Positions 33,584-42,151 are shown, counted from the stretch's first letter. The stretch is DNA of 48,229 bases from a bacterium (GCA_004563405.1 SFTH01000020.1:1-48229); one strand, 5' to 3'. Notes: generated by a model not told the origin, from the sequence alone. Program-made: numbers and translations.

Positions 33584-34370
33584 CCTGATCAATCTCCGCA
33601 AGACCTTCAACGCAAAGACGGTCAATGAAAAGATCGCCCTCAACGGCGTGAACCTGCACCTGAACGACGGCGACTTCGTCACCGTCATCGGCGGCAACGG
33701 CGCGGGCAAGTCCACCACGCTCAACGCCATCGCGGGCGTCTGGCCCATCGACGAGGGGCAGATCCTCATCGACGGCCAGGACGTAACCGGCCTGTCCGAG
33801 CATCGCCGCGCGGGCCTGCTGGGCCGCGTGTTCCAGGATCCCATGACCGGCACCGCCGCCACCATGCAGATCGAGGAAAACCTCGCCCTGGCCGCCCGCC
33901 GCGGCCAGAAGCGCACCCTGCGCGCCGGCATCACCAAGGCCGAGCGCGAGGGCTACCGGGAAAAGCTCAAGACCCTGGGCCTCGGCCTGGAGGACCGCAT
34001 GACCACCAAGGTTGGCCTGCTCTCCGGCGGCCAGCGCCAGGCGCTGACCCTGCTGATGGCCACGCTGAAGAAGCCCAAGCTCCTGCTGCTGGACGAGCAC
34101 ACTGCGGCGCTGGATCCCCGCACGGCGGAAAAGGTGCTCCAGCTCTCCCGCCAGATCATCGAGGAAAACCATCTGATGACCATGATGGTCACCCACAACA
34201 TGCGCGACGCCATCGCCTACGGCAACCGCCTGATCATGATGCACGAGGGCCGCATCATCCTGGACATCTCCGGGGAGGAGAAGAAGCACCTCACCGTGGA
34301 GATGCTCTTGGAACAGTTCGCCCGCGCCAGCGGCGACGAATTCGTCAACGACCGGGCGCTGCTGGGCTGA
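33576..34370 (+). CDS. ABC transporter ATP-binding protein
   Basis: 264 residues with Walker A GGNGAGKST (39-47), the ABC signature LSGGQRQ (149-155), Walker B LLLLDEHTAALDP (169-181) and the switch histidine in VTHNMRDA. It powers the preceding permease at the cytoplasmic face. ATG 33576 lies inside the end of the permease gene, preceded by AGGAGGGTCG. Last gene of the T-box operon; a terminator follows 21 nt later. Confidence 0.95.
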   Translation: MLDLINLRKTFNAKTVNEKIALNGVNLHLNDGDFVTVIGGNGAGKSTTLNAIAGVWPIDEGQILIDGQDVTGLSEHRRAGLLGRVFQDPMTGTAATMQIEENLALAARRGQKRTLRAGITKAEREGYREKLKTLGLGLEDRMTTKVGLLSGGQRQALTLLMATLKKPKLLLLDEHTAALDPRTAEKVLQLSRQIIEENHLMTMMVTHNMRDAIAYGNRLIMMHEGRIILDISGEEKKHLTVEMLLEQFARASGDEFVNDRALLG

Positions 34371-34391
34371 TCCCCGCCGCGCAAACCCATC

Positions 34392-34429
34392 GCCGTCCGC
34401 CGACGCATGCCGCCTGCGGACGGCCTTTT
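34392..34429 (+). terminator. Terminator of the ABC transporter operon
   Basis: 9-bp arms GCCGTCCGC (34392-34400) and GCGGACGGC (34416-34424) followed by CTTTTG. Confidence 0.8.
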
Positions 34430-34445
34430 GTAAGGAGGAACCGCT

Positions 34446-35066
34446 ATGGACAACTATGCTCGCGCGCTCGCCTACGCCCAAACCCTGTTCCTGAAATGGG
34501 ATCAGGAAGCGATCGTCGTGCGCTGCGGTCTGCGCGCCGACAGTAACCATATTTATCTGAACTTCCTGAGCGAGCCCTTTCGCATCGAGCGTGCCAGCGG
34601 CGCGGTGGAATGCGTCTGCAGCGCGCCCCGCCCCGCAAGCTTCACAGAAGCCCTGTCCATCTACGATTACCTCTGCCGCACGCAGCCCCTGCCGCTGCTG
34701 AGCGGGCGGCTGTGCCCTGCAAACGCCCTGAAGCACGTCGCTCAAAGCAGCCCGAACGACGTGTCCTTCCACCGCAGGGCTGCGGAGCGCTATCAGCGCA
34801 ACCTACCCGCCCTGAAAGAGGCGCTCCGGCAGATCGGCGTCGCGCCCTTCTCCCCCGGCGACGCCGCCTGCGTCTTCCCCGTGTTCGACAGCTTCAACGC
34901 CGTCTTCCAGTTCTGGGAGGGCGACGAGGAATTCCCGCCCTCCGTGCGCTTTCTCTGGGATGAAGCCACCCCGGACTGCCTGAAATATGAAACCCTGTAC
35001 TACATCATGGGCTGCTTTTTGGATCGCCTCGACGGTCGCATTTGTGAAATTGAAAAAAAACGTTAA
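34446..35066 (+). CDS. DUF3786-like protein
   Basis: 206 residues, no signal peptide or membrane segment. The C-terminal region (VFPVFDSFNAVFQFWEGDEE, then FPPSVRFLWDEATPDCLKYE) matches the pattern I associate with DUF3786, a family of unknown function in anaerobes. Several cysteines (CVCSAP, YDYLCRTQ, GRLCPANALKH) could bind a metal. ATG 34446 has AAGGAGG upstream and the gene directly follows the terminator. No promoter was clear, so it may be read through from the transporter operon. Confidence 0.65.
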   Translation: MDNYARALAYAQTLFLKWDQEAIVVRCGLRADSNHIYLNFLSEPFRIERASGAVECVCSAPRPASFTEALSIYDYLCRTQPLPLLSGRLCPANALKHVAQSSPNDVSFHRRAAERYQRNLPALKEALRQIGVAPFSPGDAACVFPVFDSFNAVFQFWEGDEEFPPSVRFLWDEATPDCLKYETLYYIMGCFLDRLDGRICEIEKKR

Positions 35067-35073
35067 ATAAGTG

Positions 35074-35103
35074 GAGACAAACCTCCCGCCCGTATGGTAT
35101 AAT
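35074..35103 (+). promoter_or_regulatory. Promoter of the FGGY kinase gene
   Basis: GAGACA (35074-35079), 18-bp spacer, perfect TATAAT (35098-35103), 51 nt before the ATG. Confidence 0.55.
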
Positions 35104-35154
35104 AGGCTTAGCATTTTTTTGCATACCATCGCTTCGAGCAGGAGGTTTTGTCCT

Positions 35155-36732
35155 ATGAGTCTGAATCTGAACCGGGCCGTGCTGGGCATCGAATTCGGTT
35201 CCACCCGCATCAAGGCCGTATTGATCGACGAAAACCATGTGCCGGTCGCCTCCGGCAGCCACGACTGGGAAAACCAGCTGGACAACGGCATCTGGACCTA
35301 CAGCCTGGACGCCATCTGGAGCGGCCTGCAGGACTGCTACGCGGACCTCAAGCGCGACGTTCAGGAGAAGTTCGGCGTCACCCTCACCCGCGTGGGCGCC
35401 ATCGGCTTCAGCGCCATGATGCACGGCTACATGGCCTTCAACGCGAAGGACGAGCTGCTGGTGCCCTTCCGCACCTGGCGCAACACCATCACCGGCCCCG
35501 CCGCCGCGGAGCTGACCGAGCTCTTCCACTACAACATTCCCCAGCGCTGGAGCATCTCCCACCTGTATCAGGCCATCCTCAACGGCGAACCCCATGTGAA
35601 GGACGTGTCCTTCTTCACCACCCTGGCGGGCTACATCCACTGGCAGCTCACCGGCAGAAAGGTGCTTGGTGTGGGCGACGCCTCCGGCATGTTTCCCATC
35701 GACCCCGAGCTCAAGAACTACATCCCGGAGATGATCGAAAAGTTTGACGCGCTGGTCGCGCCGAAGGGCTTCGCCTGGAAGCTCGCCGACATCCTGCCGC
35801 AGGTGCTCTGCGCCGGCGCGGACGCCGGAAAACTGACCGAGGCAGGCGCAAAGCGCCTCGACCCTGCGGGCGACCTGGAGGCCGGCATCCCCCTCTGCCC
35901 CCCGGAGGGCGACGCGGGCACCGGCATGACCGCCACCAACTCCATCGCCCAGCGCACCGGCAACATCTCCGCGGGCACCTCCGTGTTCGCGATGATCGTG
36001 CTGGAGAAGGTGCTCAAGAACGTGCATGAGGAGATCGACCTGGTCACCACCCCCTCCGGCAGCCTGGTCGCCATGGTACACTGCAACAACTGCACCTCCG
36101 ACCTCAACGCCTGGGCCGGCGTGTTCAAGGAGTTCGCCGGAGCCATCGGCGCGAAGATCGACGCAAACACCCTCTACGGCAGCATCCTCAACGGCGCGCT
36201 GACCGCCGACCCCGACTGCGGCGGCATCATGACCTACGGCTACTTCTCCGGCGAGCATGTGACCGGCTTCTCGGAGGGCCGCCCGCTGATGGTGCGCATG
36301 CCCGACGCGAAGTTCACCCTGGGCAACTTTGCCCGCGCCATCGTATTCTCCGCCCTGGGCGCGATCAAGATCGGCATGAACATCCTCAACGCCGAGGGCG
36401 TGGAGGTCGACCGCATGACCGGCCACGGCGGCCTGTACAAGACCCCCGTGGTGGGCCAGAAGCTCACCGCCGCCGCGTTCAACGCGCCCGTCTCCGTGAT
36501 GGAGACCGCCGGCGAGGGTGGCGCCTGGGGCATCGCGCTGCTGGCGGAATACATGCTCAACCGGGCCGAGGGCGAAGCCCTCGAAGCCTATCTGGACCAG
36601 AAGGTGTTCACCGGCATGAAGAGCGTGGTTCTCGAGCCCGACCCGAGGGACGTGGCCGGCTTCGACAAGTTCATGGAGCGCTATGTCGCCGCCCTCCCCG
36701 CCGAGCGCGCCGCCGTGGAGACCATGAAGTAA
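35155..36732 (+). CDS. FGGY-family carbohydrate kinase
   Basis: 525 residues of the sugar kinase/actin-fold superfamily. The phosphate-1 loop is VLGIEFGSTRIKAVLID (10-26); a catalytic-aspartate region is YGD-like (GDAGTGMTATNS, about 262-273) and adenosine-binding glycines follow (TGHGGLYKTPVVGQ, GEGGAWGIALLAEY). Length and sequence put it nearest to the xylulokinase/ribulokinase-like proteins that stand alone in many Clostridia, so the sugar cannot be named. ATG 35155 has GGAGG 12 nt upstream; the frame is open 28 codons earlier without support. Confidence 0.85.
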   Translation: MSLNLNRAVLGIEFGSTRIKAVLIDENHVPVASGSHDWENQLDNGIWTYSLDAIWSGLQDCYADLKRDVQEKFGVTLTRVGAIGFSAMMHGYMAFNAKDELLVPFRTWRNTITGPAAAELTELFHYNIPQRWSISHLYQAILNGEPHVKDVSFFTTLAGYIHWQLTGRKVLGVGDASGMFPIDPELKNYIPEMIEKFDALVAPKGFAWKLADILPQVLCAGADAGKLTEAGAKRLDPAGDLEAGIPLCPPEGDAGTGMTATNSIAQRTGNISAGTSVFAMIVLEKVLKNVHEEIDLVTTPSGSLVAMVHCNNCTSDLNAWAGVFKEFAGAIGAKIDANTLYGSILNGALTADPDCGGIMTYGYFSGEHVTGFSEGRPLMVRMPDAKFTLGNFARAIVFSALGAIKIGMNILNAEGVEVDRMTGHGGLYKTPVVGQKLTAAAFNAPVSVMETAGEGGAWGIALLAEYMLNRAEGEALEAYLDQKVFTGMKSVVLEPDPRDVAGFDKFMERYVAALPAERAAVETMK

Positions 36733-36771
36733 GCGGAACCATTTTCCAGATCGCTTCGTCAAATGAACGGC

Positions 36772-36802
36772 GAAGGGGCCTGCCCGCGCGGCAGGCCCCT
36801 TC
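36772..36802 (+). terminator. Hairpin after the FGGY kinase
   Basis: Perfect 13-bp stem (GAAGGGGCCTGCC / GGCAGGCCCCTTC) with a 5-nt loop. The tail AATCGTTG is poor in T, so termination may be partial. Confidence 0.6.
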
Positions 36803-36858
36803 AATCGTTGGAGGCGGACGCGCCGCCCCTCACATTCCCCCGAAAGGATGCGCAATCC

Positions 36859-37629
36859 ATGAAAAGAGCCGGAAAAGTCTTCAACTTCATCGTCCTGCTG
36901 ATCGGCCTGGCCATGATCGGCTACTACTTCGCGCTGGGCGTCGCGGTGCGCTTCGGCCAGTCGCTGCAATATCTGTGGCTGCTGGGCGGGCTGCTCTGCG
37001 TCGCACGCTTCCTCTACTGGCGGCACGCAGCGCGCAGCGGCAGATACCCGAACCGCGCAATCGTGCGCATACTGCGCGTCCTGTTCTGCCTGGCGCTGGC
37101 CTTCTTTCTGGCGGTGGAGGGCGTCATCGTCGCCGCCGGCCTCTGCGACGCGCCCCAGGGACTGGACTACATCGTGGTTCTGGGCGCGCGGGTGAACGGC
37201 AGCACACCCAGCGGCGCACTGCGCAACCGCATCCAGGTCGCCGCGGAATACCTCGCCGCCAACCCGGAGACCATCGCTGTGCTCTCCGGCGGCCAGGGCG
37301 CGGACGAGGATCTCAGCGAGGCCCGGTGCATGTACGACCACCTCGTGGCTGCGGGCGTGAACCCGGCGCAGCTCATCCTCGAGGATCGCTCCACCGATAC
37401 CTCCGAAAATCTCCGCTTCAGCCGCGTTCTCATCCCCGAGAACGCCAGCGTGGGCCTGGTGACCAACAACTTCCACATCTTCCGCGCCCTCGCCCTCGCC
37501 CGCGGCCTGGGCTGGCAGGGCGTGCAAGGCATCCCCGTGGCCACCACCGCCTTCTCCATCCCCCACTACTACATGCGCGAATTTGTGGGCGTGGTCTACG
37601 ACGGCCTGCGGGACAACCTCGCGCTGTGA
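36859..37629 (+). CDS. YdcF/SanA-like (DUF218) membrane protein
   Basis: 256 residues: three hydrophobic N-terminal segments (about 5-100), then a DUF218 domain starting DYIVVLGARVNGSTPSGAL, with AVLSGGQGADEDLSEARCM and ILEDRSTDTSENLRFSR and VTNNFHIFRALALARG, the typical order of conserved blocks. Such proteins are linked to envelope integrity, but the reaction is unknown. ATG 36859 follows GAAAGGA by about 11 nt. Bounded by hairpins on both sides. Confidence 0.88.
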   Translation: MKRAGKVFNFIVLLIGLAMIGYYFALGVAVRFGQSLQYLWLLGGLLCVARFLYWRHAARSGRYPNRAIVRILRVLFCLALAFFLAVEGVIVAAGLCDAPQGLDYIVVLGARVNGSTPSGALRNRIQVAAEYLAANPETIAVLSGGQGADEDLSEARCMYDHLVAAGVNPAQLILEDRSTDTSENLRFSRVLIPENASVGLVTNNFHIFRALALARGLGWQGVQGIPVATTAFSIPHYYMREFVGVVYDGLRDNLAL

Positions 37630-37648
37630 GCGCGGCCGGCCCAATTGC

Positions 37649-37683
37649 AAAAGCCTGCTCCCAATCGGGGAGCAGGCTTTTGT
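37649..37683. terminator. Bidirectional terminator between ydcF-like and sugar transferase genes
   Basis: Perfect 14-bp arms AAAAGCCTGCTCCC (37649-37662) and GGGAGCAGGCTTTT (37668-37681), with A-run and T-run flanks, placed between two converging genes. Confidence 0.92.
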
Positions 37684-37709
37684 CGTATCTGTTCCGGGCC
37701 GCCGCCGGG

Positions 37710-38372
37710 TCAGCGGCTGAAATCCTTCGTCACGTCCGCGCCGCGAAGGATCTTCGGCACGGTGGCAAACAGGATCTTGCAGTCCGTCTTGAAGCTGAAA
37801 TTCTGAAGGTACTTCACCTCCCACCACACCTTCTGCGTGGTGGAGATGTTGTTTCTGCCGTTGATCTGCGCAAGTCCCGTGATTCCGGGGCGGGTCTGGT
37901 ACACGCCGTAGCGCTTGCGCAGCTCGTGGATGCGGCTCTCCTCCGCGATCAGGGGCCGCGGGCCGATGATGCTCATGTCTCCCTTGAGCACGTTGATGAG
38001 CTGCGGCAGCTCGTCCAGCGACGTCTTGCGCAGGAAGGCGCCCATGCGGCTCACATACCTGTCTGCGTCTCTGAACTCCGCGGCGGAGAGGTTCTGCGGC
38101 GTTCCGGCGACCATGGTGCGCACCTTGTAGATGTGAAAGAGCTTCCCATCCTTGCCCACACGGTTCTGCGTGAAGATCACCTTTCCGGGATCGTCTATGT
38201 AAACCAGCAGCAGCAGGATCGCCATGGGGATCAACAGGATCAGGGTGGCCACTCCCGCGATGACGATATCCAAAATGCGCTTCACCCGATGGTACGGGCT
38301 GGCGGAAACATCGTAGTACTGCAGCTCAAGCTGTAAACTCTGCTTCTGAGCCGCGCTCAATCCGCTGGACAC
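37710..38372 (-). CDS. Undecaprenyl-phosphate sugar-1-phosphate transferase (bacterial sugar transferase)
   Basis: 220 residues of the WbaP/RfbP-like polyprenyl-phosphate hexose-1-phosphate transferase family. One hydrophobic segment (ILDIVIAGVATLILLIPMAI) precedes the catalytic part with TQNRVGKDGKLFHIYKVRTM, KTSLDELPQLINVLKGDMSI, GPRPLI and RPGITGLAQINGRN. It starts glycan assembly on the lipid carrier for a capsule, wall glycan or exopolysaccharide. GTG start 38370-38372 has GAGGAGG about 8 nt upstream. No other glycan genes follow except licD upstream. Confidence 0.93.
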   Translation of the reverse strand: MSSGLSAAQKQSLQLELQYYDVSASPYHRVKRILDIVIAGVATLILLIPMAILLLLVYIDDPGKVIFTQNRVGKDGKLFHIYKVRTMVAGTPQNLSAAEFRDADRYVSRMGAFLRKTSLDELPQLINVLKGDMSIIGPRPLIAEESRIHELRKRYGVYQTRPGITGLAQINGRNNISTTQKVWWEVKYLQNFSFKTDCKILFATVPKILRGADVTKDFSR

Positions 38373-38410
38373 GCGTTCAATCCTCCTCTGTCCCCAACAA
38401 CACTCTACTT

Positions 38411-38439
38411 ATTATACCATTCGCCCGGTTCTGAATCAA
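38411..38439 (-). promoter_or_regulatory. Promoter of the sugar transferase gene
   Basis: On the minus strand TTGATT (38434-38439), 17-bp spacer, TATAAT (38411-38416). Confidence 0.8.
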
Positions 38440-38513
38440 GCAAAATCCCCCGAAAGTAACACAAAGCGCAAATTCGCCGTCAGAAATCGGGAAATCTCCG
38501 CCCTACGCAGTCG

Positions 38514-38543
38514 AAAAAACCCCCGCTCACTTCGAAGCGGGGG
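38514..38543 (-). terminator. Terminator of licD
   Basis: Arms CCCCCGC and GCGGGGG (38520-38526, 38537-38543), followed on the minus strand by six T (38514-38519). Confidence 0.88.
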
Positions 38544-38552
38544 CAGATCTCC

Positions 38553-39398
38553 TTACGCGACGCGCTCCACCTTCACGATGTTGTGCTCGTGGCGGCTCCC
38601 CTCCGGGGGCGGCGTCATGTAATCGCCGTAGAGGCATTTGAGGAATTCATCGTAGAGCTCCGGGCCCTCGAAGCGGTCGTCCTCGAAGGCGTAGCTTCCG
38701 CCCTTGCCGAAGAAGCGCATGGGCATCAGCTCCTTGTGGAGATAAGCGCCGAACATGCTGACCACATAGGCGGAGCGGTCGTAGTCGCACTTCATCAGAT
38801 CTCTCTCCATGTGGCGCAGCAGCTTCTTGGAATCCAACTTCGTGCCGATGCGGGTGACGTCGATGAACTTGATCAGCATGCGCTGAAGCGGCGGGCGGCT
38901 GGGGCGGTGCAGGTTCACCTGGGTGTCGTAGCAGGAGGCGTGGTAGAAGAAGCGCCACGCGGCCAGATACCAGAAATGCACCGTGCGCAGCAGCCAGTTC
39001 TTCGGCATGCCGTCCAGCGGGAAGATGTCCAGCCACGCATAGAGCACGGTTTCCTTCGCATAGGACGCGTTGGTCACCAGCACCCGGGTGTTCACAATCT
39101 TGCTGAAGTAGCGCGTGTAATCCGGGTTCTGCTTGTAGTTCTGGAAGTCGTAGCCCTCGGGCAGCTCGCTGCGCACGATCTGCAAAAACTTCTCGTAGTC
39201 AGGCCGCGGCATGCCCACATCCATATCGTCGTCCCACGGAATGAAGCCCTTGTGGCGCACCGCGCCCAGCATGGTTCCGCCGATCATGTAATAGCGCAGG
39301 CCGTGCTTTTTGCAGATTCGCACGAACAGCTTCATCAGATCCAGTTCCGCCAGCTGAAGCTCGCGCAGCTCAGAATGGTTTGCTTCCCTGTTTTCCAT
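38553..39398 (-). CDS. LicD family nucleotidyl/phosphocholine transferase
   Basis: 281 residues with the LicD core YYMIGGTMLGAVRHKGFIPW followed by DDDMDVGMPRPDYEKF (metal acids Asp56-58, Asp60) and the downstream AWLDIFPLDGMP. LicD-type enzymes attach phosphocholine or related groups to cell-surface glycans. It fits with the neighbouring lipid-linked sugar transferase as part of surface glycan decoration, though each gene has its own promoter. ATG 39396-39398 (MENREANHSE) has AAAGGG upstream. Confidence 0.92.
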   Translation of the reverse strand: MENREANHSELRELQLAELDLMKLFVRICKKHGLRYYMIGGTMLGAVRHKGFIPWDDDMDVGMPRPDYEKFLQIVRSELPEGYDFQNYKQNPDYTRYFSKIVNTRVLVTNASYAKETVLYAWLDIFPLDGMPKNWLLRTVHFWYLAAWRFFYHASCYDTQVNLHRPSRPPLQRMLIKFIDVTRIGTKLDSKKLLRHMERDLMKCDYDRSAYVVSMFGAYLHKELMPMRFFGKGGSYAFEDDRFEGPELYDEFLKCLYGDYMTPPPEGSRHEHNIVKVERVA

Positions 39399-39469
39399 AG
39401 TATCCCTTTCCGGCGCCCACATCCCCATACGCGCCGCAAATTTTCTCCGAAAGTGCGTTTTCCCCTCCG

Positions 39470-39498
39470 ATTATAGCATCGCGCCCCGGACAAGTCAA
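39470..39498 (-). promoter_or_regulatory. licD promoter
   Basis: On the minus strand TTGACT (39493-39498), 17-bp spacer, TATAAT (39470-39475). Confidence 0.82.
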
Positions 39499-39524
39499 GC
39501 GCGGCCGACGCGCGAACGGCGACC

Positions 39525-40181
39525 TCAGGCACAGGATTGCACCGGCAGGCGGACGGTGAAGCAGCTTCCCCGCCCGGGCGCGGATCGAAGCTCCACGTCT
39601 CCGCCCAGCAGGCGGGCGTATTCCCGCACGATGCCCAGGCCGTAGCCGTGACCGCCATCGGTCACGCCGGACTCAAACACGTCCCGCTGCCGCTCCCCGG
39701 CAATGCCGCAGCCGTCGTCCGAGACCGCAAAGTCCACCGCGTCGCCCCGCGCCCGCACGCAGACCGCCACATGCCCGTTCTCCGGAGCGAAGCGCAGGGC
39801 GTTGGAGAGCAGGTTATTGAGCATGCGCCGCAGTTTTTCGTCGTCCGTGGGCATGCGGAACTGGGCGGCGTTGGTCTCAAAGTGGACGCGCACGCCCTTC
39901 TCCTCCGCCAGCAGCGCAGCCTGACGGCTCACCTCCCGGGCGATGGCCACCACATCCCGCACCCGCAGCCGCACGCCGCTGCCGGCCTCCGGGGTCGCGT
40001 CGCCGTCCAGGGCGCTGTGCACCATGCTCTGCAGCTGGTCGGCGCTCTGCATCAGCATCTGCAGGTAACCCTCCGCCCGGGCATTGGGACTCAGCTCCAT
40101 CTCCAGCAGCTGCACGCAACTGTAAATCAGCTGAATCGGCATCTTCAGATCGTGCGCAAACTGCATTGAACGCAAATCCAT
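39525..40181 (-). CDS. Soluble minimal sensor histidine kinase
   Basis: 218 residues with only the kinase core. The phospho-acceptor H-box FAHDLKMPIQLI puts His at residue 10, then a dimerisation helix, N-box LLSNALRF, G1 DDGCGIAGER, F-like DVFESG and G2 GYGLGIVREYARLLGG. No transmembrane, PAS, GAF or other input domain exists, and no response regulator gene is near. ATG 40179-40181 is preceded by AAGGGG at 9 nt; an in-frame TTG at 40205 would add only 8 residues. It could respond to a partner protein, or lie at the end of the ruvCA transcript. Confidence 0.88.
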   Translation of the reverse strand: MDLRSMQFAHDLKMPIQLIYSCVQLLEMELSPNARAEGYLQMLMQSADQLQSMVHSALDGDATPEAGSGVRLRVRDVVAIAREVSRQAALLAEEKGVRVHFETNAAQFRMPTDDEKLRRMLNNLLSNALRFAPENGHVAVCVRARGDAVDFAVSDDGCGIAGERQRDVFESGVTDGGHGYGLGIVREYARLLGGDVELRSAPGRGSCFTVRLPVQSCA

Positions 40182-40270
40182 AAAACCCATCCCCTTTTCT
40201 GACAAAATTTATGCAGCACAGGGATGGGTTATGTCATATACAGCTGTCTTTCCGGCGGGCAAATTCGCCC

Positions 40271-40867
40271 TCAGCCGCCCAGGCCCCGGAGCGCCAGGAA
40301 GATCATCTTGTCGGCCTCCTGGGTCTGATCCGCCACCTGAGAGACGGCCTTCGCCGCCTCTGCGCTGGAATAGCCCAGGGAGACCAGCGCGGCGATGGCT
40401 TCGGCCTCGGGGCCCTTGGCGTTCACCTTCGGCGAAATGGACGCGGCCTGGGCGGTCAGCTGCGCGTCGTCCACCTTGTCCTTGAGTTCCAGCACCAGCC
40501 GCTGGGCGGTCTTCTTGCCGATGCCCGGCACCCGGGTCAGCGCCGCCGCGTCGCCGGAGACCAGCGCGATGGACAGGTCCCGCACGCTCAGCGCCGACAG
40601 AATCTGCAGCGCCGTGCGGGAACCCACGCCGCTGACGCTGCGCAGGCGCTCGTACATGCGCTTCTCCTCCCGGCTGTAAAAGCCGCAGAGCTCCATCGCG
40701 TCCTCGCGCACGTTGAGCACGCAGTAGAGCTTCATCCGCTCGCCCACGGCGGGCGCCATGGAGAGCGTCGCGCCGCTGACGTTCAGCAGATAGCCCACTC
40801 CGCCCGCGTCCAGCACGATGCTGTCCTGATCCTTCTCCGCGACGGTTCCCTCGATGTGTGCGTACAT
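40271..40867 (-). CDS. ruvA: Holliday junction branch migration protein RuvA
   Basis: 198 residues in the three RuvA domains: N-terminal OB fold (MYAHIEGTVAEKDQDSIVLD), helix-hairpin-helix motifs (LRSVSGVGSRTALQILSALS; LTRVPGIGKKTAQRLVLELK) and the C-terminal RuvB-binding domain (AEAIAALVSLGYSSAEAAKA). It binds four-way junctions and loads RuvB. It begins 12 nt after ruvC. No ruvB follows; a histidine kinase gene lies downstream instead. Confidence 0.96.
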   Translation of the reverse strand: MYAHIEGTVAEKDQDSIVLDAGGVGYLLNVSGATLSMAPAVGERMKLYCVLNVREDAMELCGFYSREEKRMYERLRSVSGVGSRTALQILSALSVRDLSIALVSGDAAALTRVPGIGKKTAQRLVLELKDKVDDAQLTAQAASISPKVNAKGPEAEAIAALVSLGYSSAEAAKAVSQVADQTQEADKMIFLALRGLGG

Positions 40868-40879
40868 AGCGCCGCCCCC

Positions 40880-41374
40880 TCACTTGATTTTGAACAGATG
40901 TCTGGCCTGCAGGCTGTTGGCGTGGGTGAGCGCCACGGCCAGGCCGTCGGCCGCGTCGTCCGGCCGGGCGATGTCGTCCATGTGCAGCAGGAGCTTGACC
41001 ATGTGCTGCACCTGATGCTTATCCGCGCCGCCGTAGCCTGTCACCGCCTGCTTGATCTGCATGGGCGTGTACTCGTACAGATTCTCCGTCCGGTTTGCCA
41101 CGGCCACCAGCGCCACGCCCCGCGCCGCACTCACGGCCATGCCGGTGGTGATGTTCTTGGAAAAGAACAGCTCCTCGAAGGCCACGTCGTCCGGCTGATA
41201 GATCTCCATCAGCTGGCTCACGCCCTGATAGATCGCGCGCAGCCGCACGGGCATCGACTGCCCCGCGGGCGTGCTCACCGTGCCAAACTGAATCAGGCGG
41301 CTCTTTCCTCCCCCGGTCTCGATCACGCCGTAGCCCAGCGTGGCGAGGCCCGGGTCGATTCCCAGTATGATCAT
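40880..41374 (-). CDS. ruvC: Holliday junction resolvase RuvC
   Basis: 164 residues, RNase H fold. The catalytic acids are visible: Asp7 in GIDPGLATLGYGV, Glu67/68 in VAFEELFFSKN, and the Asp140/Asp143 pair in RPDDAADGLAVALTHAN. It cuts Holliday junctions after branch migration. ATG 41372-41374 has AAGGAGAG upstream; the open frame further upstream has no binding site. First gene of a ruvC-ruvA unit. Confidence 0.96.
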   Translation of the reverse strand: MIILGIDPGLATLGYGVIETGGGKSRLIQFGTVSTPAGQSMPVRLRAIYQGVSQLMEIYQPDDVAFEELFFSKNITTGMAVSAARGVALVAVANRTENLYEYTPMQIKQAVTGYGGADKHQVQHMVKLLLHMDDIARPDDAADGLAVALTHANSLQARHLFKIK

Positions 41375-41402
41375 GCCTCTCTCTCCTTCTGTACCTTCCA
41401 AA

Positions 41403-41431
41403 AGGATAGCGGAATCCGGCAAAAAAGTCAA
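41403..41431 (-). promoter_or_regulatory. ruvC promoter
   Basis: On the minus strand TTGACT (41426-41431), 17-bp spacer, TATCCT (41403-41408), about 28 nt upstream of ruvC. Confidence 0.75.
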
Positions 41432-41489
41432 GGGCGGCGGCCCTCGCCGCCCGCCGCGCCCCTGCGCCCAATTACCGCATCGCCCGCCC

Positions 41490-42050
41490 TCACCCGTTCC
41501 AGGGCTCCAGGCGCTCGCCCCGCACCAGGATCGCCCGGCGGGCGATGCGCGCCAGCGGATCGTCCGAATGGGAATCGGAATAGAAATCGTCGATCTGCGC
41601 GTCGGGAAATGCCGCACGGAAGCGCCGCACCTTCTCCTCGCCGTGGCAGTTGAGGCCGTGGAAGGCGCCCGTGCGCTTGTCCACCGGAGAGCCCATGACG
41701 CAGGCTACGCCCAGCCGCGCGCAGGCAGGTGCAATCAGAAACTCCGGCGACGCGGAGATCACCACGTCGTCCGGGCGGTGCGTCCCGGCGTAGAAGGGCT
41801 TCACCCGGCAGAAGTTCTCCGCCCAGAAGCGCTCCACCGCACCGTCCACGTCGTCGATGCGGCGCAGAAAGGAGAGCAGCCGCTCCTTGAAGGCCTGCTT
41901 TTTGCGCAGTTTCAGCCCAAACAGCAGGGCATTGAGCGCCTGCCCGGGCAAATCCACCCAGACCGCAGGATAGTGGCGCAGGCAGTAGGCACAGAAGCGC
42001 GCCGTGCTGTCCCCCCGCAAAATGGTGTTGTCAAAATCGTACACGTTCAT
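41490..42050 (-). CDS. HAD superfamily phosphatase (subfamily IB, phosphoserine-phosphatase-like)
   Basis: 186 residues. Motif I is YDFDNTILRGDST (nucleophile Asp near residue 4-6), motif II VVISASPEFL, the lysine region CHGEEKVRRF and motif III FYSDSHSDDP. This matches small HAD-IB hydrolases acting on phosphorylated metabolites; the substrate is unknown. Two ATGs occur close together; the second (42048-42050) is chosen because GGGGAGGA would touch the first. The promoter is at 42076-42104. Confidence 0.88.
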   Translation of the reverse strand: MNVYDFDNTILRGDSTARFCAYCLRHYPAVWVDLPGQALNALLFGLKLRKKQAFKERLLSFLRRIDDVDGAVERFWAENFCRVKPFYAGTHRPDDVVISASPEFLIAPACARLGVACVMGSPVDKRTGAFHGLNCHGEEKVRRFRAAFPDAQIDDFYSDSHSDDPLARIARRAILVRGERLEPWNG

Positions 42051-42075
42051 GGGCATTCCTCCCCGCATTGAAAAC

Positions 42076-42104
42076 AATGTACCACAGCCGCGCGGCGCTG
42101 TCAA
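42076..42104 (-). promoter_or_regulatory. Promoter of the HAD phosphatase gene
   Basis: On the minus strand TTGACA (42099-42104), 17-bp spacer, TACATT (42076-42081). Confidence 0.75.
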
Positions 42105-42121
42105 CCGCTCCGACGCCCGCT

Positions 42122-42151
42122 CGAACCCTTCTCCCGCCCCGGGCATATGCT
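42122..42151 (+). promoter_or_regulatory. Possible sporulation-type (sigma-K/E-like) promoter of the Cys-rich gene
   Basis: CATATGCT (42144-42151) resembles the mother-cell -10 pattern CATANNNT, with an AACC sequence about 18 nt before it. No sigma-A promoter was seen in this gap. The match is loose and offered as a hint only. Confidence 0.25.

Noticed and set aside
35005..37827. Minus-strand open frame of about 940 codons across the FGGY kinase and YdcF-like genes
   Set aside because: Spans two well-supported genes and several hairpins, has no family motif and is rich in Gly/His/Ala/Val.
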